Source: Betaproteobacteria bacterium (GTDB lineage: Bacteria; Pseudomonadota; Gammaproteobacteria; Burkholderiales; SHXO01). From it: a stretch of 40,092 nt of DNA. How positions within the stretch are numbered: position 1 is the first letter of the stretch; each line of letters opens with the position of its first letter. Under the pieces are notes generated by a model. It saw nothing but the letters and a program-made list of their open reading frames with translations, was not told the origin of the DNA and ran no database searches. Shown here one piece after another: positions 29,689 through 37,914 of the stretch. The position numbers were made by a program, and so were the translations under genes. The stretch spans positions 15,001 to 55,092 of the forward strand of contig SHXO01000007.1 in assembly GCA_009693245.1 (NCBI GenBank). The letters run 5' to 3'.

Positions 29689-31593
29689 TTACGACGGCGG
29701 CAACTCGGAATTCAGGCGAGAAATGAAGTCGCTGACGGACATGGCGCCCAAGTCGGTATTGCCCCGTTCGCGTACCGCAACGGTCTTGGCGTTTACCTCT
29801 TTCTCGCCAATCACCAGTTGGTACGGGATCTTCTGAAGACTATGTTCGCGAATCTTATAGGTTATTTTCTCATTCCTCAAGTCGCAAAGCACGCGCACCC
29901 CGGCGGCTTCCAGTATGCGCCCCACTTCTTGGCAGTAAGCCTGCTGGCTTTCCGAGATATTCAAGACCACTGCCTGCACCGGGGCAAGCCAGGTGGGCAA
30001 GGCCCCGGCATAGTGCTCGATCAAGATACCGATGAAGCGCTCCAGGGAACCCAGCACCGCCCGGTGCAGCATCACGGGTATCTTGCGGGCGTTATCCTCG
30101 GCCACGTATTCCGCGCCTAAACGCCCGGGCAGGGCGAAATCCAGCTGCAACGTCCCGCATTGCCAGACGCGAGCCAGGGAGTCCTTCAGGGAAAATTCGA
30201 CCTTCGGCCCATAAAAGGCACCGTCGCCAGGGGAGACCTCATAGGCCAGACCCTTCTGGGCCAGCGCCTCCCCCAGGGCTTTTTCCGCACGATCCCACGC
30301 CTCGTCACTGCCGATGCGCTTGACGGGCCGGGTGGCGAGCTTGATCAAGATGTCGGTGAACCCAAAATCCCGGTAGATACACCGCAGTAAGTCTATAAAG
30401 GCCGCAGCTTCGGACTGCACCTGGGCTTCCGTGCAAAAGATATGGGCATCGTCTTGCACGAACCCGCGCACCCGCATGATGCCGTGCAAGGCTCCCGATG
30501 GCTCATTGCGGTGGCAAGACCCAAACTCCGCCAAGCGCAAGGGCAGATCGCGATAGCTCTTGATGCCCTGGTTGAAGACCTGGATGTGCCCAGGGCAATT
30601 CATGGGCTTGACCACGTAGTCCCGGTTCTCGGAACTCGTGGTAAACATATGCTCCCCGTAGTTCTCCATATGGCCCGAGCGCTCCCACAGCACCCGGTCC
30701 ATAACCAGGGGAGTACGCACTTCTTGATACCCCTGCTTGGCCAGCACCCGCCGGACATATTGCTCGATCTGCTGCCACACGGACCAGCCTCTAGGGTGCC
30801 AGAACACCATGCCGGGGGCTTCATCCTGGAGATGGAAGAGGTCCAATTGCCGCCCAAGCTTGCGGTGATCGCGCTTTTCCGCTTCCTCCAACCGGTGAAG
30901 ATGGGCGTCCAGATCTTCCTTCTTGGTCCAGGCCGTGCCGTAGATCCTCTGCAACATCTCGTTGCGCGAATCGCCGCGCCAATAGGCGCCGGCCAGCTTC
31001 ATCAGTTTGAAGACCTTGAGCTTGCCAGTGAAGGGGACATGAGGACCCCGGCACAGATCGGCGAAATTGCCTTGTGTGTAGAGCGAAACGTCCTCACCCG
31101 CCGGAATGGATTCGATGATCAGCGCTTTGTAGTGCTCGCCTTGGTTCTTGAAGAACGTTACGGCCTCGGACCGCGGCATCACGCGCCGCGTCACGGGCAA
31201 GTCGCGCTTGGCGATCTCCCCCATGCGCTTTTCGATGGCGGCCAAGTCTTCCTGCGTAAAGGGGCGTTTGTAGGAGAAATCGTAGAAGAAGCCGTCCTCG
31301 ATGACGGGGCCGATGGTGACCTGGGCATCCGGAAAGAGTTCTTTCACCGCGTGCGCCAACAAGTGCGCGCTCGAATGGCGGATGATTTCCAGGCCTTCCC
31401 GGTCACGGTCAGTGACGATGGCCAGATCCGAATCCGCATCCAAACGGTGGCTGGTATCCACCAGCTTGCCATTTACCTTGCCAGCCAGCGCCGCGCGCGC
31501 GAGCCCCGCGCCGATGGAAGCGGCGACCTCGGACACCGTAACGGGATGATCGTACTGGCGCTGACTTCCGTCAGGCAAGCGTATGGTTGGCAT
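29689..31593 (-). CDS. thrS: Threonyl-tRNA synthetase
   Basis: A 634-residue class II synthetase of normal length. The TGS domain (1 to about 60, [20 protein letters not shown]) is followed by the editing domain (about 65-225) with [16 protein letters not shown]. The catalytic core has the zinc-binding Cys in MNCPGH, motif 2 ([15 protein letters not shown]), and [16 protein letters not shown]; a C-terminal anticodon-binding domain ends the protein. It charges tRNA-Thr. It is the first gene of the thrS-infC-rpmI-rplT-pheS-pheT-ihfA series. The upstream 95 bases hold its promoter region after the tRNA-Val terminator; no T-box features are seen. Confidence 0.98.
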   Translation of the reverse strand: MPTIRLPDGSQRQYDHPVTVSEVAASIGAGLARAALAGKVNGKLVDTSHRLDADSDLAIVTDRDREGLEIIRHSSAHLLAHAVKELFPDAQVTIGPVIEDGFFYDFSYKRPFTQEDLAAIEKRMGEIAKRDLPVTRRVMPRSEAVTFFKNQGEHYKALIIESIPAGEDVSLYTQGNFADLCRGPHVPFTGKLKVFKLMKLAGAYWRGDSRNEMLQRIYGTAWTKKEDLDAHLHRLEEAEKRDHRKLGRQLDLFHLQDEAPGMVFWHPRGWSVWQQIEQYVRRVLAKQGYQEVRTPLVMDRVLWERSGHMENYGEHMFTTSSENRDYVVKPMNCPGHIQVFNQGIKSYRDLPLRLAEFGSCHRNEPSGALHGIMRVRGFVQDDAHIFCTEAQVQSEAAAFIDLLRCIYRDFGFTDILIKLATRPVKRIGSDEAWDRAEKALGEALAQKGLAYEVSPGDGAFYGPKVEFSLKDSLARVWQCGTLQLDFALPGRLGAEYVAEDNARKIPVMLHRAVLGSLERFIGILIEHYAGALPTWLAPVQAVVLNISESQQAYCQEVGRILEAAGVRVLCDLRNEKITYKIREHSLQKIPYQLVIGEKEVNAKTVAVRERGNTDLGAMSVSDFISRLNSELPPS

Positions 31594-31688
31594 GGCTCGA
31601 TAACACCCAGGGTACGCTCAACCCCCGAAAGGGCGCCGCGACGACCGGGACAAACATTCAACGGCGATAAGACGAGGAAGACGAGAAA

Positions 31689-31717
31689 GGGCGGGAGTCT
31701 CTAGCGAACTCCCGCCC
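31689..31717 (-). terminator. Intrinsic terminator after tRNA-Val
   Basis: A perfect ten-pair stem GGGCGGGAGT/ACTCCCGCCC with a nine-base loop, followed on the minus strand by TTTCTCG. The stem is very stable though the T run is short. It begins 11 bases after the tRNA-Val 3' end and separates it from thrS. Confidence 0.75.
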
Positions 31718-31727
31718 CCTCATCCGT

Positions 31728-31804
31728 TGGTAGGCGCGATTGGACTCGAACCAACGACCCCCACCATGTCAAGGTGGTGCTCTAACCAGCTGAGCTACGC
31801 GCCT
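31728..31804 (-). tRNA. tRNA-Val (anticodon GAC)
   Basis: A 77-base cloverleaf on the minus strand with encoded CCA (31730-31728). The acceptor stem is AGGCGCG/CGCGCCT. The anticodon stem is CCACC/GGTGG with loop TTGACAT (anticodon GAC), and the T-arm contains GGTTCGAGTCC. It reads GUC and GUU valine codons. Flanked by a candidate stable-RNA promoter and a strong terminator, it appears to be a single-tRNA unit. Confidence 0.97.
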
Positions 31805-31867
31805 AAATAGCTCCGGCATGACCTGCTTTGCAGGTTATCCTTCACTGAAACTTCGTTTTCGGGCGGG

Positions 31868-31895
31868 ATTCTAGCCGAAAGGCGCCTGAGTTCGA
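31868..31895 (-). promoter_or_regulatory. Candidate promoter of tRNA-Val with a GC-rich discriminator
   Basis: On the minus strand TCGAAC (31895-31890), 16 bases, TAGAAT (31873-31868), then CCCGCCCG. A GC-only discriminator after the -10 is typical of stringently controlled stable-RNA promoters. The -35 has only three matches to TTGACA. A short ACCTGC-AAA-GCAGGT hairpin lies between it and the tRNA. Confidence 0.4.
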
Positions 31896-31904
31896 TAGAG
31901 GTAT

Positions 31905-32519
31905 TCAGCCCATCTCGAACAACTTGCTGAAATTGGCGATGTCTAGCACCTGCCTTACCGACCCCTTGCAATTGGTCAATTTGATGCCCTTGCTGGCGGC
32001 CTGGGCTTTCTCGCGCAGCATGAGCAACATGCCCAGGGCGGAGCTGTCCAGGTAATCCACCTGGGCGAGGTCGATGTCGATCTGCCTTACGTCCGTGGCG
32101 TCTATCCCAGGCGAATACGCATCGCGAAAGGCCCGGTGCGCGCTGAAGTCGAAGCGGCCGTTCAGTTTGATGCGCATGGTTCCATTGGATTGTTGTACAT
32201 CCGTACGGCTGGCGCCCGCGCTCAAGTTATCGCGCAGATACGCCACGGCATCCGCCCGTATGGAAGGCAAGGCGGCTAACAACCCGGCCGCGATGCTCTC
32301 CGCGTCCATGGACATGCCCACCAGGATGCCAGCCACTTCACGTGCGTGATTGAGATAGGATTCGCCCGTGGGCATGAGGCGCTCGCCGAACTGGGCATTG
32401 GCCATCTCGGCGGCGCGCGCCAGCAGTGCGTTCTCGGCGCCCGTACAACGCGCTTGCGCACCGGCCAACCATGCATCTGTTTGCATGCCACCGGCGGCTT
32501 GCCTCACCTGCACCGTCAT
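31905..32519 (-). CDS. STAS-domain protein with an N-terminal RelA/SpoT-HD-like stretch
   Basis: A 204-residue protein from the ATG at 32519, which overlaps the comEC stop (ATGA) and has GGAG six bases upstream. The C-terminal part (about 112-204) is a STAS domain: GRFDFSAHRAFRDA, then VDYLDSSALGMLLMLREKA with the Ser pair (159/160) that is phosphorylated in anti-sigma-factor antagonists, and ITNC-like KLTNCKGSVRQVL. The N-terminal part (about 30-100) resembles the start of the RelA/SpoT hydrolase fold: TGESYLNHAREVAGIL followed by MDAESIAAGLLAALPS. The metal-binding His-Asp pair is missing, as in RelA. No synthetase domain is present. A partner-switching adaptor role is a guess. Confidence 0.72.
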   Translation of the reverse strand: MTVQVRQAAGGMQTDAWLAGAQARCTGAENALLARAAEMANAQFGERLMPTGESYLNHAREVAGILVGMSMDAESIAAGLLAALPSIRADAVAYLRDNLSAGASRTDVQQSNGTMRIKLNGRFDFSAHRAFRDAYSPGIDATDVRQIDIDLAQVDYLDSSALGMLLMLREKAQAASKGIKLTNCKGSVRQVLDIANFSKLFEMG

Positions 32520-34888
32520 CGTCCTCTCCAATATCTACGCTGTTGCTCGCGCCAGGCGCTTGCCTCGATGACATTTTCCTTCATTCGAAACAGTATGGCT
32601 CCATGCTGGTCACTGCGGTAAAGCTTGGCCCCTAGATCACGGTAACGTTGCACCACTTCTTCCTTGGGGTGGCCAAAACTATTTCGGTAACCGTTGGTGA
32701 ATACCGCGAACCTTGGAACCACCTGCCGCAGGAAGGTTTCCGTGGAGGAGGTGCCACTGCCGTGATGCGGCGCGATCAAAATATCCGTGCGCGGTAATTG
32801 GGGCGTCTCGCGTAGAAGCCTAGCTTCCGCGGCGGCTTCGATGTCGGCGGGAATCAAGGCACTGGCACCTGGGACGGACACGCGCAGCACACAGCTGCGA
32901 TTGTTGTCCTTGATGTGCGTATCTTCATAGCTGCCAGCGCTCGGATGCAGCATTTCGAAGTCAACACCATCCCATTTCCAGCGCTGGCCGCTCACGCAGC
33001 GCACGCTGCGAGCCGCCAAGGCATGCAGTGCATGTTCGGGGGCAAGGGAGGACGCCATCCAATCCACCGTTACCATGCGCAGCACCGAGGCCGCCCCGCC
33101 GGAATGATCGCTGTCGTCATGGCTGACGATCAAGCCGCTTAGGTTGGAGATGCCCTGCGCCCGCAGGTAAGGCACCACCACGCGATCCCCCGCATCGGAT
33201 TCCTCGGAGTAGCCGGGCCCCGTATCGAACAGCAACTGGTGCCGCGCGGTACGCACCACCACGCCAAGCCCTTGTCCCACGTCCAGAACATCCAACCACG
33301 CTTCACCTTGCCCCGGCGCGGGCGCCACCGTGAGAAACATCGGAAGCATCGCCATCATACCCATCCAGCGAGCGGGAAACCCGCGCGGGGCAAGCAGCCA
33401 TAGCGCGCCTAATAGCGCCACCGCGACGCTCCAAATGGAAGGGCTCGCCTGCTGCCACGCGGCGATGGGCGTGGCGTCTAGCCATTGCAGCAGTTCAATG
33501 CATAAAGACATCACGCGCCCGGCGGCGAGCAGCACGAAATCCACGGGCAACAACGCTCCAACAAGGGTCAGAGGCACCACCACCAGACTCACCAGAGGAA
33601 TGGCGAAAGCATTGGCGAGTGGCGAGACGATGGAAACCTGCGCGAACAACACGAGCAACAGCGGTATCAGTCCCACCGTCAGCGCCCATTGCGCACCGAC
33701 CCATCGCATCACGCGCGAGGGAGCGCCAACGCGGTGCGCGCTGGCGTAGGCGATCAGCGCCACCGCGCCGAAGGACAACCAGAACCCCGGAGCCATGACT
33801 GCAAAGGGATCGAACACCGTCACCACGAAGAGCGAGACCGCCAATACAAAACTGGAAGACCAAGTGCGCGACCAGAGCAACGCCAGCACGATGGCCGCCA
33901 GCATCAGAACGGTTCTCTGGGCCGGTACCGCGAAGCCCGCGACGGCGGCATAGAGCACCGCCACCGCCAGCCCGGTAACCAGCGCCGCCTTCTGAGCGGG
34001 AAATCGCAACACCAACTTGGCGCTGCGCCGCCAGCACCAACCCACCACCAGTGCGGCCAGCCCCGAGAGCATGGTGATGTGCAGCCCGGAAATGGACATG
34101 AGATGATTCACGCCCGTGCGGGTAAACAAGCGCCACTGTTCCGCGCCGATGGCTCGCTGTTCGCCCACGGCCAGGGCCACCAGCACTCCCCCGGATACTT
34201 CGTCCGCAAGCGCGCCCTCAATGCGGTCACGAACGTGCTCGCGCACGATCTCCACGAGATAACGCGGGTTGCCCGTACCAACTCGTTCATGGGTTGCCTT
34301 GGGCCGCACATATCCCGATGCGCGAATCCCGCGCTCCAACATCCAGAATTCGTAATCGAAACCGTGGGGATTGGCCGCGCCATGGGGACGCTTCAACCGG
34401 ACACTGAGCCGCCAGCGTTCGCCCGCGTGCAATTCGGGCGGCGGAGTCCGCGCCTCGGCGTACCAGGCTAATTGGAGGGAACTCGGAATCCGCGCAAGCG
34501 GCGTGAGCACGCGATCCACATCGAACCGAAATCGCACTCCGCGCTCGAAGGCCACCGGCATTTGCGCCACGGTACCTTCCACCCGCACGTCTTGCCCCTC
34601 CCATTCCACGGCCAGTTGATCGGAGATCTTGGCCTGCGCCACCACACCCGCCCACACAAAACCGGCGGCAATCCATAGCGCCGGATCCACGATCCAAGTA
34701 AAGCGATGGAGCGCATCCCGCGCGAGCCAGCGCACCAGCACGCAAGCAGCAAGGAGATAAGCCCAGAGCAAGCTAGGCAGCGCCGGCTGTTGTTGCAACA
34801 GCCATGCGCCGGAAACGAATAACACGGCGTGAAGCGTGAAACGTGAAGCGTGAGGCGTTGTGCAGAAATCGCGCGTCGGAAGGTGCAT
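32516..34888 (-). CDS. comEC: DNA internalisation competence protein ComEC/Rec2
   Basis: A 790-residue polytopic inner-membrane protein. It has N-terminal helices and an OB-like DUF4131 region (about 60-190), then the Competence domain (about 215-500) with VNHLMSISGLHITMLSGL and many membrane helices. A C-terminal metallo-beta-lactamase-like domain (about 520-765) has LLFDTGPG, SHDDSDHSGG and ILIAPHHGSGTSST. ComEC forms the channel through which single-stranded DNA enters during transformation, and the MBL domain may degrade the other strand. The first 20 residues are encoded by a heptamer repeat and look unlike the family. lolD ends five bases upstream. Confidence 0.94.
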   Translation of the reverse strand: MHLPTRDFCTTPHASRFTLHAVLFVSGAWLLQQQPALPSLLWAYLLAACVLVRWLARDALHRFTWIVDPALWIAAGFVWAGVVAQAKISDQLAVEWEGQDVRVEGTVAQMPVAFERGVRFRFDVDRVLTPLARIPSSLQLAWYAEARTPPPELHAGERWRLSVRLKRPHGAANPHGFDYEFWMLERGIRASGYVRPKATHERVGTGNPRYLVEIVREHVRDRIEGALADEVSGGVLVALAVGEQRAIGAEQWRLFTRTGVNHLMSISGLHITMLSGLAALVVGWCWRRSAKLVLRFPAQKAALVTGLAVAVLYAAVAGFAVPAQRTVLMLAAIVLALLWSRTWSSSFVLAVSLFVVTVFDPFAVMAPGFWLSFGAVALIAYASAHRVGAPSRVMRWVGAQWALTVGLIPLLLVLFAQVSIVSPLANAFAIPLVSLVVVPLTLVGALLPVDFVLLAAGRVMSLCIELLQWLDATPIAAWQQASPSIWSVAVALLGALWLLAPRGFPARWMGMMAMLPMFLTVAPAPGQGEAWLDVLDVGQGLGVVVRTARHQLLFDTGPGYSEESDAGDRVVVPYLRAQGISNLSGLIVSHDDSDHSGGAASVLRMVTVDWMASSLAPEHALHALAARSVRCVSGQRWKWDGVDFEMLHPSAGSYEDTHIKDNNRSCVLRVSVPGASALIPADIEAAAEARLLRETPQLPRTDILIAPHHGSGTSSTETFLRQVVPRFAVFTNGYRNSFGHPKEEVVQRYRDLGAKLYRSDQHGAILFRMKENVIEASAWREQQRRYWRGR
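34828..34855 (+). repeat. Heptamer tandem repeat CGTGAAG x4 inside the comEC 5' end
   Basis: Four consecutive seven-base units, CGTGAAG, CGTGAAA, CGTGAAG and CGTGAGG. They lie within the first 20 codons of comEC and encode the odd N-terminus HASRFTLHA. The unit length equals that of two other arrays in the window. Confidence 0.85.
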
Positions 34889-34893
34889 TCGTA

Positions 34894-35601
34894 TTACCCC
34901 TCCCTCCTCCCTCCTCCCTCCTCCCCGCCTTTCAAAATTCCATCCTCCAACCTCAACGTCCTATCCATGCTGGCCGCGATGCTCATGTCGTGGGTGACGA
35001 TGATGAGGCTGGCCCCGAGATCGCGATTGAGGCCGAGCATGAGATCCAACATCTGCTCCGCCGTGTGCCGGTCGAGGTTACCCGTGGGTTCGTCGGCTAG
35101 CAGGCAGGCGGGTTTCGTGACCAGTGCCCGCGCCAACGCCGCGCGCTGCCGCTCCCCGCCCGAGAGTTCGCCCGGCCGGTGAGTGAGCCGGTGCGAGAGT
35201 CCCACTTTCCCGAGGATCTCCGCAGCTTCCTTGTACGCGATCTCCGGCCGCGTGCGCCGGATGAGTAAGGGGATCGCCACGTTCTCCCGCGCGCTGAATT
35301 CCATCAGCAGATGATGAAACTGGTAGACGAAGCCCAGGGCCTCGTTGCGCAATTGGCCGCGCTCGGCGTCGGAGAGTTCGCTCATGGGGCGGCCGAGGAT
35401 GGCCACGCTTCCTCCGCTGGGAGCATCCAGCCCGCCCAGCAGATGAAGCAAGGTGCTCTTGCCCGAGCCTGAAGCCCCGACGATGGCCACCCCTTCTCCG
35501 CGCGCCACGCGCAGATTCACGCCGAGCAATACGGGTACTTCGTAGGGCCCTTGATGGAAGACCTTGCGCAGGCCCTCGCAGGCGATGATGTCCTCATTCA
35601 T
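34894..35601 (-). CDS. lolD: Lipoprotein-releasing system ATP-binding protein LolD
   Basis: A 235-residue ABC ATPase. It has Walker [10 protein letters not shown], the Q loop [13 protein letters not shown] (typical of the LolD/MacB group), signature LSGGERQR, Walker B LLADEPTG and the switch His in VTHD. With LolC/E it powers release of lipoproteins from the inner membrane to LolA. The ATG at 35601 ([18 protein letters not shown]) overlaps the lolC stop by eight bases; the frame is open further upstream only within lolC. The last dozen residues ([11 protein letters not shown]) come from a heptamer repeat and go beyond the usual LolD end. Confidence 0.96.
   Translation of the reverse strand: MNEDIIACEGLRKVFHQGPYEVPVLLGVNLRVARGEGVAIVGASGSGKSTLLHLLGGLDAPSGGSVAILGRPMSELSDAERGQLRNEALGFVYQFHHLLMEFSARENVAIPLLIRRTRPEIAYKEAAEILGKVGLSHRLTHRPGELSGGERQRAALARALVTKPACLLADEPTGNLDRHTAEQMLDLMLGLNRDLGASLIIVTHDMSIAASMDRTLRLEDGILKGGEEGGGRREG
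34897..34926 (-). repeat. Heptamer tandem repeat at the lolD 3' end
   Basis: On the plus strand TCCCTCC occurs three times in direct succession (34901-34921), followed by a partial fourth copy. On the coding strand it is G-rich and encodes the Gly/Glu/Arg tail of LolD just before its stop. Four G runs in a short stretch could also form a G-quadruplex. Confidence 0.85.
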
Positions 35602-36838
35602 AGCGCAACGCCTCCGCGGGGTTGACACGCGCGGCCCGCAGGCTGGGATAGATAGTGGCCACCAAGGACAACACCAGGGATACGCCTCCAACCGTGAACA
35701 CGTCGGCCCACTGCAAATCCGAAGGGAGGTCCTTGATGTAGTAGATGGAAGGGTCCAGAAAGTGCACGCCAAAGGTTTTCTCGATGGCGGGCACCACGAC
35801 ATCGATGTTCATGGCGAGCAACACCCCGCACACGATGCCGAGAACGGTTCCAATCACGCCGATCAAGGTTCCTTGCACCATGAAAATTTTAAGTATGGAA
35901 GCAGGCGTGGCCCCCAAAGTACGCAAGATGGCGATATCGGAAAGTTTGTCGGTGACCGCCATCACCAACGTGGAGACGATATTGAAAGCCGCCACGGCGA
36001 CGATCAGGGTCAATATGATGAACATCATGCGCTTCTCGATGGCCACGGCGCGAAAAAAATTGGCGTGGCTTCGCGTCCAGTCGGATGCATGAACATCATG
36101 CGGCAAAGTCTTGCCGAGTTCGCGGGCGACGGCGGGGGCTTGAAAGAGATCGTCCAGTTTCAAACGCACACCGCTCACTGCATCGCTCATGCGGTAAAGG
36201 CGTTGTGCATCTTCCATGCGGACCAAGGCGAGCCCGGAATCGAACTCGTACATCCCCACCTCGAAGATCCCAATCAGAGTGAATTGCTTGATGCGCGGAA
36301 GAATCCCCGCTGGCGTGACCTGGCCTTGCGGTGCGATCACCACCAATTTTTCCCCGATCCTGGCGCCCAGGCTCTGCGCCAGTTCCGCCCCCAGGACGAT
36401 GCCAAACTCACCGGGGCGCAAGTCCTTGAGATTGCCCGTCTTCATATTCCGGCCGAGATCGGCCACGCGCTCTTCTTCCTCGGGAATGATTCCGCGAATC
36501 ATCACGCCTTGCACGTCCTGGCCGTTGGAGATCAAGCCTTGCGCGCTGATGTAGGGCGCGGTTGCCAACACGCGCGGATGCTGGCTCGCGAGTTGGGAAA
36601 CCCGTGGCCAATCGGGCAAGCTGCCATCCAAACCGGAGAGCTGCACGTGGGAGGCTACCCCCAGAATGCGCGTGCGTAATTCCTTCTGAAATCCGTTCAT
36701 CACCGACAGCACAATGATCAACGCGGCAACGCCCAGGCCAATGCCCGCCATGGAGATCACCGAGATGATGGAGATGAAATGATTGCGCCGCTTGGCCCGG
36801 GTGTAGCGCAGTCCGACAAAGAGTTCGTAGGGTTGCAA
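35594..36838 (-). CDS. lolC: Lipoprotein-releasing system permease LolC/LolE
   Basis: A 414-residue FtsX-family permease, the normal LolC/E length. It begins [24 protein letters not shown], then the first membrane helix (about 24-45, [20 protein letters not shown]). A large periplasmic domain follows (about 50-265), then three C-terminal helices and the end [16 protein letters not shown]. The start is a TTG at 36838; no in-frame ATG lies near, and 414 residues from here fits the family. The ribosome site is weak, with AAGGA 13 bases away. A single LolC/E gene with lolD suggests the homodimeric LolF-type arrangement, since no second permease gene is here. Confidence 0.92.
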   Translation of the reverse strand: MQPYELFVGLRYTRAKRRNHFISIISVISMAGIGLGVAALIIVLSVMNGFQKELRTRILGVASHVQLSGLDGSLPDWPRVSQLASQHPRVLATAPYISAQGLISNGQDVQGVMIRGIIPEEEERVADLGRNMKTGNLKDLRPGEFGIVLGAELAQSLGARIGEKLVVIAPQGQVTPAGILPRIKQFTLIGIFEVGMYEFDSGLALVRMEDAQRLYRMSDAVSGVRLKLDDLFQAPAVARELGKTLPHDVHASDWTRSHANFFRAVAIEKRMMFIILTLIVAVAAFNIVSTLVMAVTDKLSDIAILRTLGATPASILKIFMVQGTLIGVIGTVLGIVCGVLLAMNIDVVVPAIEKTFGVHFLDPSIYYIKDLPSDLQWADVFTVGGVSLVLSLVATIYPSLRAARVNPAEALRYE

Positions 36839-36948
36839 AAGGGAATGATGGTCCTTGAGGAAGGCCGAAGTGTGCCACAACCGCCATGCTAGACTCGCCC
36901 GGCATTGCTGAGTTCCTCGAACGACATTTCTGGGCTGATAAAACCCTC

Positions 36949-37914
36949 GTGCGCAACCTTTGCATCTTTCTTTGCGTACCGCCTCCCGACCCTTACGCGC
37001 CTGCTTTCTTGCCTGCCATGCCAGCATTGAGACGGCTGCTATCGCGCGCGAATCGCACCCGGCTCGAAGCCCGTGACAAGGAAGCAGCACTTTGCGCATT
37101 GTTCGATGAGTCCTTGAAGGCGAATCCGCCTTGCGCCGCGCTCACCGCCCTGGCCGATGGCCTCGGCCCAAGCGATAACTATTGGCTACGCGCCGACCCC
37201 ATACATCTGCAACCGATGCGCGATGATCTGGCGGCCATGGAAATTGCGGATCTCGCTCCGGAAGAAGCGCAAGCGCTGATTCAATCCATCAATGCACTAC
37301 TCGCGGATGACGGGTTGCAACTGATATACGGTGCACCGAACCGGTGGTATTTTCGGTTGCTGGCACAGCCCCGGATCACCACTACCGCACTGAGCCAAGT
37401 CATTGGCCGTGGCATCGATGTGCATCTTCCGAAGGGAGACGAGGCTCCGGCATGGCAACGGCGCTTAACCGAGATTCAAATGTTGCTTCACACCCACGCG
37501 ATCAACGAAAAACGCGAATGGCGGCTTGCCGTCAGCGCGCTGTGGCTATGGGGAGGCGGGTCACTTCCCACTGTAGCGCACAAGTCATTCTCCGCCCTAT
37601 ACGGGGTTGATGCCTTGGCAACCGGTCTCGCGCGCTGGAGTGGTGCTGAAAGCTTCCCGTTGCCCGGGCGCTTCGAACTGCCGTTGAACATGGATAACTC
37701 TCTGGTGATCCTCGCTCCGTCCACCGATTTTTTTTCAGGACTGGATCAAAGCTGGTTCGCTCCTCTCCTCGCCTCTCTCCGGAGGCGATCCATCGCCCAA
37801 TGCGACATCGTGGTGTGGAACGGAGCAACATCCCGCTACCGCCTGTCACCCAGGGATTTATGGCGTTTCTGGCGCAAGGACTCGAGCCACGACTTGATCG
37901 CCGCCGATGCCTGA
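36949..37914 (+). CDS. RpfE-type regulatory/conserved protein (COG4255-like)
   Basis: A protein of about 321 residues, divergent from lolC. It shows the RpfE-type features PALRRLLSRANRTRLEAR near the start, DNYWLRADPIHLQPMRDDL (about 75-95), RWYFRLL, and HAINEKREWRLAVSALWLWGGG, the last being highly characteristic. In Xanthomonas rpfE lies in the pathogenicity-factor regulation cluster, but the biochemical role is unknown; some annotations call relatives phosphoglycerate-mutase-like. I chose the GTG at 36949 because the family begins with a short hydrophobic strand like RNLCIFLCVPPP. An upstream ATG at 36886 in frame would add 21 residues. The 3' end overlaps recJ by eight bases, so they are probably cotranscribed. 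Confidence 0.78.
   Translation: MRNLCIFLCVPPPDPYAPAFLPAMPALRRLLSRANRTRLEARDKEAALCALFDESLKANPPCAALTALADGLGPSDNYWLRADPIHLQPMRDDLAAMEIADLAPEEAQALIQSINALLADDGLQLIYGAPNRWYFRLLAQPRITTTALSQVIGRGIDVHLPKGDEAPAWQRRLTEIQMLLHTHAINEKREWRLAVSALWLWGGGSLPTVAHKSFSALYGVDALATGLARWSGAESFPLPGRFELPLNMDNSLVILAPSTDFFSGLDQSWFAPLLASLRRRSIAQCDIVVWNGATSRYRLSPRDLWRFWRKDSSHDLIAADA

Noticed and set aside
31594-31688. T-box or tRNA-like leader before thrS
   Set aside because: No T-box sequence or specifier stem is visible, and T-boxes are not expected in this lineage.
30442-31704. 420-codon plus-strand open frame opposite thrS
   Set aside because: Antisense shadow of thrS; no recognisable domain.
31821-31835. ACCTGC-TTT-GCAGGT hairpin upstream of tRNA-Val as a terminator of the STAS gene
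   Set aside because: The stem is perfect but short and no T run follows on either strand.
34828-34926. CRISPR array
   Set aside because: The units are seven bases with no spacers; these are simple tandem heptamers.
35602-35802. N-terminal extension of LolD upstream of 35601
   Set aside because: Lies within lolC in another frame; the family start is [15 protein letters not shown] at 35601.
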